Shown: positions 57,528 to 64,000 of the stretch, one piece after another | Layout of the letters: the number at the start of each line of letters is the position of its first letter | Position numbering within the stretch: the stretch's first letter is position 1 | Assembly: GCF_000005505.3 (NCBI RefSeq) | Contig: NC_016134.3 | Coordinates: 16,288,624-16,352,623, forward strand | DNA: 64,000 bases | Source: Brachypodium distachyon | Lineage: Eukaryota; Streptophyta; Magnoliopsida; Poales; Poaceae | Direction of reading: 5' to 3' | Notes under the pieces: generated by a model | Database searches by the model: none | What the model was told of the DNA's origin: nothing | Seen by the model: only the letters and a program-made list of their open reading frames with translations | Position numbers and translations under genes: made by a program

Positions 57528-59048
57528 TTATATGTCATCCATCTTTATACATCTCTTTTCTTGCACAATTAATCTTTTATAACAAAGTCTCATGAGATAA
57601 TTAGTAAAACAATCATGATGAATAACTTTCCAGCAAGAAGATTGACAATATTGTTTGCATTTATAAGCGAAACGATTTCTTGTATTTGGTTTGCACCGCT
57701 CACCATTACACCATCCCAACATTGGAGAATAATAATGAATAGTATCCAAATTAGTTACTACAATATGCTGAAATTTAGAGCAAGTCAAAGCACTAATATT
57801 CAAACAAGCATGTAAATAACTATTTGACAAATAATCAACACCTATATTGGAGCTCCTATCAAAATGATTAAGCATGTGCAAAAGTTTCTTTTCTCCCAAG
57901 AGAGGAAAATTATCACAAGTAATGCAAATCTCATGCACCAAAATGTTATTGTTCACATCATGTTGTCCAATTAAATGAATTGTGTATCCATGAACAGCAA
58001 AAGATTTTGAAATTGTTAACTCAGAAACTTTATCCATTGCATGTGACAAATATATAGGTGCATCAAGTTTAATAGAACACAAAGAATTATTAGGTGGATC
58101 GTTCTCAATCACTCCATGTGTAATTAACTCGACACAATCTAAACCAAATTTATCTACATCACATGCTTCTCCCAAAACATTAGTTATTTCCTCACATGAT
58201 TCATTCTCATCAACATCAAAATTAATATGTGAAATCAAATCATTAGAAGAATTAATTTCAGCAGTAGGTGCACTCAAATCAGCATGTAAATCAACAATGT
58301 CACATGGTGCAGAAAATTCAACATGTATCTCATTTATTTCATCACATGTCATATTTAGTTCAGGAACACAATCATTTTTATCATTACCTTGTAGGCTCAA
58401 CATGTTTCTAGTACACCTTCTCTCCAATTTCCTCTCCGCTTCACGAGCAAGATTAAGCAAACACAATAGAGAGTCGTATTTTCCGTATTCAATTATGTAA
58501 GAAATATCAAAGTTAAGCCCACAATAAAACCTATCCTTTTTTTTTTGTTCGGTTTCATCTAAACCAGATCGCAAGGTTAAAATTTGGAACTCATGGTAGT
58601 AATCATCAACAGTTTTATCATCTTGTGTCAAACGTCGTAATTTGGAACGCAACTCATAAGCATAACTTGGAGGAACATATTTTTCTCTCATGATTTTCTT
58701 CATATCAATCCAAGTGTGAGGTATTTTGTTTTCTCTAACTATCTCACACCACCATGATAATGCATCAAAACGAAATTTACTACAAGCAATTTGGACCTTA
58801 CGACTATCTAGTACATGGAAGCATGTGAATTGTTCAGTTAAAGCTAGCTCCCAATTTATATATGTTTCAGCATCATTTTCCCCCTCAAAGAAAGGTACAC
58901 ACAATTTAATTGTATTAGAAGGATTGTTTTGTACCGTTGCCGTGGCATTATCAACAAGAGACGTGGAGGATGGCCGTGGTGAAAAGCACTCATCGCGGTC
59001 ACGGGATAGCATCGGTCTAGTTGCCATGCTTCGTGTAAGTCCTGTCAT
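57528..59048 (-). CDS. gag: Gag-like protein of element E, intact
   Basis: An uninterrupted 506-codon frame. Residues about 45-200 look like the Ty3/gypsy gag core (YINWELALTEQF, ALSWWCEIVRENKIPHTW, MREKYVPPSYAYEL, LRRLTQDDKTVDDYYHEF). After a Cys/Arg patch near residue 225 comes an acidic, Asn-rich middle, then a long C-terminal part with no zinc knuckle. It includes LGEKKLLHMLNHFDR and a cysteine-rich segment (residues about 443-480: GWCNGERCK, YKCKQYCQSSC). I do not recognise this C-terminal half. It could be a replaced nucleocapsid domain or a captured sequence. The gene is AT-rich, unlike the neighbouring Tat genes. Confidence 0.8.
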   Translation of the reverse strand: MTGLTRSMATRPMLSRDRDECFSPRPSSTSLVDNATATVQNNPSNTIKLCVPFFEGENDAETYINWELALTEQFTCFHVLDSRKVQIACSKFRFDALSWWCEIVRENKIPHTWIDMKKIMREKYVPPSYAYELRSKLRRLTQDDKTVDDYYHEFQILTLRSGLDETEQKKKDRFYCGLNFDISYIIEYGKYDSLLCLLNLAREAERKLERRCTRNMLSLQGNDKNDCVPELNMTCDEINEIHVEFSAPCDIVDLHADLSAPTAEINSSNDLISHINFDVDENESCEEITNVLGEACDVDKFGLDCVELITHGVIENDPPNNSLCSIKLDAPIYLSHAMDKVSELTISKSFAVHGYTIHLIGQHDVNNNILVHEICITCDNFPLLGEKKLLHMLNHFDRSSNIGVDYLSNSYLHACLNISALTCSKFQHIVVTNLDTIHYYSPMLGWCNGERCKPNTRNRFAYKCKQYCQSSCWKVIHHDCFTNYLMRLCYKRLIVQEKRCIKMDDI

Positions 59049-60073
59049 GGTTAGTAGAAAACAAGAAACAAATCACAGTGATATGTTCCTATCAAGTACT
59101 AGGATGTGGCTACAAGTCGCTCAACTCTCAAGCTAAAAATCAAGTTCTTACAAGTTCTTACCATGCAAAACAGGAAGGTGATGGCCAGCGGCGTGACCAA
59201 GCCCTCCGAAGATTAAATGTATCGATGCCTCGGGAACAAACCAACCTAGGTGTAGAATCTGTGGAGCTTGGAGGCTTTTGTGAGTAGCAAGGAATAGCAA
59301 ATAATCAAATCAGCAATGCAAAGTTAAAAATATGCTCAATAATGCTAGTCCTAGCTGCTGGAGTCGATAAGAACGAATTACAGAAATAATCTAAGCCTAG
59401 ATACTGAAGAAGGTAGGAATAGATAGATCAAAAGATGTCACAACAAGTAAATCCCTAGGATTTTTTTTTTATTCTTTTTTCTTTTTGTGGCCTTCTGTTT
59501 GGCTTCTTCTTCTTTTTTTTTTCTTTTTTTTTAACCCCAGAAACTCACGCAAAGGAAGGACCGGAAAAATGTACGTCGGTCTGTCGAAGAACAGCAAAGG
59601 CTGCAGTAAGAAAAATTCAGAAAAATATGGAAAAATATAGGTTAGAAGGGTATCGACACAAGCTTTCCAGCAAGGGCAAGATCACTCAAAACGGATCTCG
59701 GACGGTGGAGAAAACTGAGAAACACCGGGATGCAGCGACGCCGGAAAACGGATGCAGAAACTTGGAAGCTCCGAAAGTCCACCTTAAAAACAGAATTTGA
59801 GGGTCAAAGTGCAGGGCACCGCCCTGGATATTTCCTGATGCGCCTCGTCGTGAGCTTTCCAAAAAGTCCAAGAACGTTCAAATCCGAGTTGGTACGCAAA
59901 AGATACGCCCGTTTTACTGAACACGGGTCAAACCCACCCGAAACTAAAATTCTACTCGGACTCGGGTCCGAAACTGACTCGAACTCTTTCTCTTTTATTT
60001 TCGTTTTTTTTTTCTTTCTTTCCTTTTTTTTCTTTCCTTTCTTTTTTTTTCAACTTTCCAAACAACTTGATCT
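59049..60073 (-). other. Leader of element E between upstream ORF and gag
   Basis: Noncoding. It contains oligopyrimidine tracts (plus strand) at 59460-59535 and 59995-60050 and repeats of ACTCGG/CGGACTCG words near 59940-59985. No gene is seen. Confidence 0.6.
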
Positions 60074-60379
60074 CTAAACAAAATTCGATCTATGATGAAA
60101 CACTTTCCAAAAGCACTCCTTACTGGACTCGGACTCGAACTCGCGGCTGAAAGCTATTACTTGCCGACTCGATGTAGAACTCGCAGAGGGACTCGGTGTA
60201 GGACTCAATGAGGGACTCGGTGTAGGACTCGAAGAGGGACTCGGTGTAGGACTCCAAGAGGGACTCGGTGTAGGACTCGAAGAGGGACTCGGTGGAAGAT
60301 ATGGTGGCGGCGGGAGATTATGGCGGTGGTGTGGCAGGAAGTTTGGCGGCGGAAGATTGATGAAGGAAACCTGCGTCAC
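60074..60379 (-). CDS. Pro/Ser-repeat ORF in element E leader
   Basis: 101 codons starting MTQVSFINLPPPNF, with a Pro-rich start and an 8-residue repeat of the type SPTPSPSx repeated about four times, then a Ser/Glu/Phe tail. It is similar in character to extensin or arabinogalactan-type sequence, but there is no signal peptide. It lies between the PBS and gag, the place of ORF0 in Tekay elements. It may be coding or just a consequence of a 24-bp minisatellite; I cannot tell. Confidence 0.35.
   Translation of the reverse strand: MTQVSFINLPPPNFLPHHRHNLPPPPYLPPSPSSSPTPSPSWSPTPSPSSSPTPSPSLSPTPSPSASSTSSRQVIAFSREFESESSKECFWKVFHHRSNFV
60186..60295 (-). repeat. 24-bp tandem repeat, about 4.5 units
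   Basis: Units start at 60186, 60210, 60234, 60258 and 60282 (GAGGGACTCGGTGTAGGACT plus four variable bases). The unit length is a multiple of three and keeps the minus-strand frame open. Confidence 0.9.
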
Positions 60380-60636
60380 ACGAAGAACAAGAAAACCAAA
60401 AGCAAGTTCGATCTAGTAGAAAAAATCTGAAAAACGATCCAATCTAATCCAGCAACTCGACACGATTAATGCAGCAAAGATTCAACAATGCAAATATTAA
60501 AGTGAAAATTGCAAGGCTCAGATTGGTTCTAGAACAAGGTAACTAATTCTAATTTTTGTTTGGATTTTTCTGGACGATAGGTAAAAACAGATCTAAACTA
60601 GGGATAAACTGGAAAAATCTCACCGAGCAACCTTAA

Positions 60637-60648
60637 GCTCTGATACCA
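60637..60648 (-). other. Primer binding site, element E
   Basis: Minus strand TGGTATCAGAGC, a perfect initiator Met tRNA PBS, two bases from the 5' LTR. Confidence 0.88.
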
Positions 60649-60650
60649 CG

Positions 60651-61684
60651 TGATACGGGTGCGGGGTGGCCCGATCTTTCGATGAGATTGATAACTCTCG
60701 ATTTGGGTAGGAGGTGACGTTGACGATCCGACTACGGCCTAGGAGGCAGCGCCTTAGCAATCGATACACCAACTCCAGAGGGTTATTGATCACGCGGGGG
60801 CACGATCAACCTGACCACGAAGGTCTTTGTTCCTGCAAGCAATCGAAAAACAAGATAAATAGCAGATGCAATCTAAAATTGCGAATATACTATATCAAAC
60901 CAATGTCTCAACGAGACGATAAGTTGGAGTCTTGACGACGGTAAAACAGGTGGTCTAACCGACACACGCGATTACACGAAAGTAGCAAAGATGGCTAAAC
61001 TTTATCTAATCAAAACCCAAGGCTCCTTAGGGGGGCTCATGGGGTATATACAGGAGGAGGGAGAGATATTTTCGTCCACCTTGAGTATGGAGTCCGAAAT
61101 CCAACTCTATCTCTAACTTTCCTAACAAACTACAACTCTTTAAGAAACAGAAAAACAGATCCGTCAGCTTGTTTTGTCCGCCATGGTCAGCACGAGTGGA
61201 ATCTCTTGATGGGGCCAGATCCGTTGGAAAGGTCTTGTAATTACCTTTCCAACAAGTACTTGTTTGCTTGATTTGGACTCCGAATGCGTCCTGGGTGATT
61301 AAAACAAATTCGGGTCTCCTGGCAGCTCGGACCCGAATCGGATTCAAATTTAATTCGTGATATTTTTCTCTAGCAAGCTCCGAATCATGTGCCGTTTGAT
61401 TTGTTGGAAAGTACACTTGAAATCCTTCCCTCTTAGCTGTATGAATGCTTGATTCTTGTTGGCCCTCCCGTTCGCCTCCATCGTATCTCATCTTGATCTT
61501 GGACTTGAAAAGCTCGACAAGATGCCTACGTAATAAAACGAGACAAGATAGTAGTAGCTCCGTCTCTTCATAAATATGACAATGAAAACAATTACTACTT
61601 GAATTCACCTGATTATAAATCTTGTCAAATATTATAGAATTGAGGGTACCAAAGGTCGTATCCATGGTTAGCATGTCCATATCA
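60651..61684 (-). repeat. Element E 5' LTR
   Basis: 1034 bp, TGATACGGGTGCGGG to GTCCATATCA on the plus strand. Short terminal inverted TGATA/TATCA. No gene is seen. Confidence 0.88.
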
Positions 61685-61689
61685 CGACA

Positions 61690-63830
61690 CCCCGGCAGGG
61701 TCCGTCCCCTGCTGGGCGGCAGGCGAATCCACACCACCTGCGTCCGCGGCTGCCGGCGCATTGCCAGGCGCCGTCCCGGCAGTGGCGGTGGTCACCGCTG
61801 CCGCCGTGCCTGGCGCGGTACGGCTCGGTGTGGGAACCGAGGCCAGCTCCTCCGCCGCCCCCGTGATCTCGACATCGGGGTCGAGATCAACTACGGTAGC
61901 GCCCGCTCCCGATGCGGGCGCGCTTGGGCCTGCAGCAACAAGAAGTGTGAGAATCGACGAGCGAAAGAGTAGCCGGAAGCGAAAGGAAGGGGATCAGGGT
62001 GGTTACCTTGCAAGGCCGTTGGACTTGCGAAGGAAGCTTCCCTCACCTCTCCCGTCCCGGCAAGAGCTTCCGAGAAGCTTGCCGCGGGCGAAGTGCCGCC
62101 TGCTGAAAGAGAATGTACGGTATTGAGACTAACTGGCAATTTGAAATGCAGCAAAGCAGGAAGGAAGAAGCCGTATCTGCCGCCAGTGCCACCTCTGTTG
62201 TGGTTGGGTCAACGGCAGGTGCGATGACGGTGCCAACGCCCCTGTGCCGGCCGGGTCAGCGGCACTGCCGGCGTCCGAGCACACCCTCTTGCTTGGCATA
62301 GCAGGCGGGGAGTCGCCCCTCCCCCTCTTGCTGGCGTTTGCCGGCGAATTGGTCCTCGGGGGGTTGCGCCGGAGCACGAAGCCCCGGAAGACCCCACGAG
62401 CGGGCGGCGTCGTGGGCCCCCGCGGGGTTGCTGCAGCCCGGGGCGCCGTGGGAACCGACGACGAGGCTACTGCAGCGTCATGGGCCGCCCCCGGTGGGGA
62501 TGCCGCCGTGGCCCCGGCAGCTGCTGTTGAAGTAGCCGCTGCCGGTTTGCGGGCGGTCGCCGCAATGGCTCCGGACCCCCACGGATGTGGTCACCGCCGA
62601 GGTACCAGCGGACGCTCCTAAGGCGGCTGCCACCACCGAGCTGGGAGCCGCCGCCAGGGCGGATGCTGCTGCAGGAGCGGAGGCCGCCGCTGGGGCGGGT
62701 GTCGCCGCGGCCACCGTGGAGGTAGCCGCGGCCGCTGCGTACGCCCTTGATCTCCGCACGATCAAGGGAGCGTCATCACTGTCCTCGTCGTCGTCGTCCA
62801 CAGGGACGACTTCCTGGGACGCCGCAGGCTGGCCCGCCTCGTCGTCCAGAGACTGGAGGGAGGGCGAGCTGATCCCGACTCGTCCCCGCTCTCCTCAAGC
62901 ACCTGCTTCCCGCGAGGTGCCGGCGAGGGAGCGCGCGGGGTCCGAGTGGGGGTATCATCCATCAATCCCCACTCGTTGCAGGGCGGGAAGGCAGCGACGA
63001 TGTCGTTGAGCCCCGCAACATCGGCGTGGAGGGAGGTGACCCCCGGCGGGAACCCCGTTGTGGGGAGGTTTTCGCCAGAGATCCCCCTCACCCACACCTG
63101 GAGGGATTCCAAGTCCACGCCTTCGCGGCGGAGGCGTGTCCTATCATCGGCGCCCGTGTACATCCACACGGGCCGGGAGCGCAGTTGGAGCGGCGCGATG
63201 CGTGGGCAAGAGGATGAACTCCTGGGGGTCTTCTACCTGGACCCAGCACCAGTCGCCCCGCCATTCCTTCTCGATCTTCTTCCCCAACCGAATGATGAAC
63301 TCGGACTTCATCTGGTCGCGGGCGCGGAACACCACCCCTGACGACATCACTTTCGCGTTATCGATCCGGGGGTAGAAGTAATGCCGGAAGAGCGCCACCA
63401 AGGGCATCACCCCTACAAATGCTTCGCAGAGGAATTGGAAGTTGGCGAGGAGGAAGAGCGAGGTGGGGTGAAGCTGCGCCACCCGCAGCAAGTATGACTC
63501 CATCAGCGCGTGGAGAAACAACGAGAACGGCGGCACCAGACCGGTGAGGAGAAAGCGCCCGAACACCCGGAAGTCATTTTCTTGGTGGTCGGCACCCGCG
63601 GGGAAGATCAGGGTCTCCCCGTGCTCGTTGAACCCGGAGGCGACGGCGTGCCGGATCTTGTCCAGCGCTTCGCTGTTGTTGACGGGCCGGTAGAAGGCGA
63701 GCGTAGCCCACATCGCTCGCTTCTTCTGATCCTTGTCGGCGGCGATCTTGGCGGCCGCCTCGCTTTTGCTGGCTGCCGCTTTCTTCGGGACCTGCACCTC
63801 TTTTCCCTTCCTGGTGGTGGGGGGCGCCAT
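61690..63830 (-). pseudogene. aORF of Tat-3 (deleted and frameshifted)
   Basis: Starts MAPPTTRKGKEVQVPKK at 63830 and is open for 228 codons through the conserved core (DNDFRVF-type EN variant, FLCEAFVGVMPLVALFRHY, FRARDQMKSEFI, WCWVQVE). A deletion of about 140 bp near 63215 then shifts the frame. The core resumes in another frame from about 63180 (RPVWMYTGADD, WVRGISGENLPTTGFPP, FPPCNEWGLMDDTP), followed by an acidic patch and a long alanine-rich tail in further frames (62478-62801). The C-terminal side extends to about 61690 and contains possible splice sites. Confidence 0.75.
61930..62006 (-). other. Candidate intron in Tat-3 aORF
   Basis: On the minus strand a donor CAAG/GTAACC (intron starts at 62006) and an acceptor TTGCTGCAG/GCCC (ends at 61930) would bound a 77-bp intron. 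Another acceptor-like CTCTTTCAGCAG lies near 62105. Antisense ORFs transcribed by the host polymerase could be spliced; this is inference from consensus only. Confidence 0.3.
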
Positions 63831-64000
63831 GGAGAACGGGGGCGGGAGCTAGCAGGAACACTTGGACGCAGGATGCGAAGGAGGTTGAAGACGAAGGCCG
63901 TGGGGAGCAAAGTGTTTTCCCCTTTGCAGCAGAAGTAAAAACTTTATATCGCCCGGCCGTTTGGTAACGGCCGGTTCCGCACCCTACGGGTGCGCGGGGA
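63831..64000 (+). other. Tat-3 spacer
   Basis: Noncoding sequence similar to 34690-34904 and 55754-55925 (GGCCGTTTGGTAACGGCCGG, CCCTACGGGTGCGCGGGG), upstream of the aORF start. The window ends inside it. Confidence 0.65.

Larger units (their letters stand above)
57118..61684 (-). mobile_element. Element E: gag-only LTR retrotransposon
   Basis: A 4567-bp reverse element with a perfect CGACA duplication (57113-57117 and 61685-61689), 3' LTR (57118-57438, shortened), PPT, one long gag ORF, a long leader, PBS and 5' LTR (60651-61684). It has no protease, RT or integrase and no room where they have obviously been cut out: gag ends 77 bases before the PPT. It must depend on another element for copying. 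Shared LTR parts differ at about five positions in 300, so it is fairly young. Confidence 0.88.
61685..64000 (+). mobile_element. Tat-3: Tat element, aORF region, continues beyond window
   Basis: The antisense ORF and the following spacer of a third Tat-lineage element, in the same orientation as Tat-2. The left edge is the CGACA duplicate made by element E, beyond which Tat-2's LTR lay directly against this aORF. The 3' LTR should lie just right of the window. Confidence 0.8.

Noticed and set aside
60186..60295. CRISPR-like array
   Set aside because: The 24-bp units are contiguous with no unique spacers and lie inside a plant retrotransposon leader; it is a minisatellite.

Overview
This window is a stretch of repetitive plant DNA, almost certainly intergenic heterochromatin of a large grass genome. 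I can support no host protein gene, tRNA or rRNA. Essentially all 64 kb belongs to LTR retrotransposons inserted into one another and then broken. The grass assignment rests on a solo LTR of the Angela/BARE/RIRE1 type, long-LTR Tekay chromoviruses that carry an extra ORF before gag (as reported for rice RIRE3/RIRE8), a Sirevirus, and Tat-lineage elements with an antisense ORF. The species cannot be named from this.

Layout. A Ty1/copia Sirevirus (Sire-1, + strand) is the oldest scaffold. It is present as 1-2047 (LTR, PBS, gag), 7556-8713 (gag-pol linker, protease), 30816-33509 (protease to RT), 41195-41853 (RNase H) and 41854-43803 (accessory ORF, start of the 3' LTR). It is interrupted by: Tek-1, a truncated reverse Tekay piece (2048-7555); Tek-2, a forward Tekay chromovirus (8714-30815); Tat-1, a Ty3/gypsy Tat element (33510-41194); and Tek-3, a reverse Tekay chromovirus (43804-55371). 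Tek-2 itself holds solo LTR F (12196-20569, with solo LTR G at 14322-18889 inside it), solo LTR H (21720-24920) and a BARE-like solo LTR (27538-28865). Six insertions keep recognisable 5-bp target duplications. From 55372 onward the DNA is a different nest: Tat-2 (55372-57117) abuts Tat-3 (61685-64000, continuing beyond the window), and a gag-only element E (57118-61684) sits exactly at their border.

None of the elements is autonomous. Nearly every gag or pol frame has stops, frameshifts or deletions, and many stops are CAG to TAG. The intact frames that stand out are not polymerases: ORF0 of Tek-3 (290 codons) and the gag of element E (506 codons).

The common biological theme is accessory coding sequence. 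Every major lineage here carries an ORF beyond gag-pol: ORF0 before gag in Tekay, an antisense ORF after pol in Tat, a 3' ORF with its own TATA box and candidate leader intron in Sire-1, and a Pro/Ser-repeat leader ORF plus an unusual gag tail in element E. These, the palindromic site in the Tekay LTRs, and a 747-bp duplication flanking Tek-2 are the parts most worth a second look.
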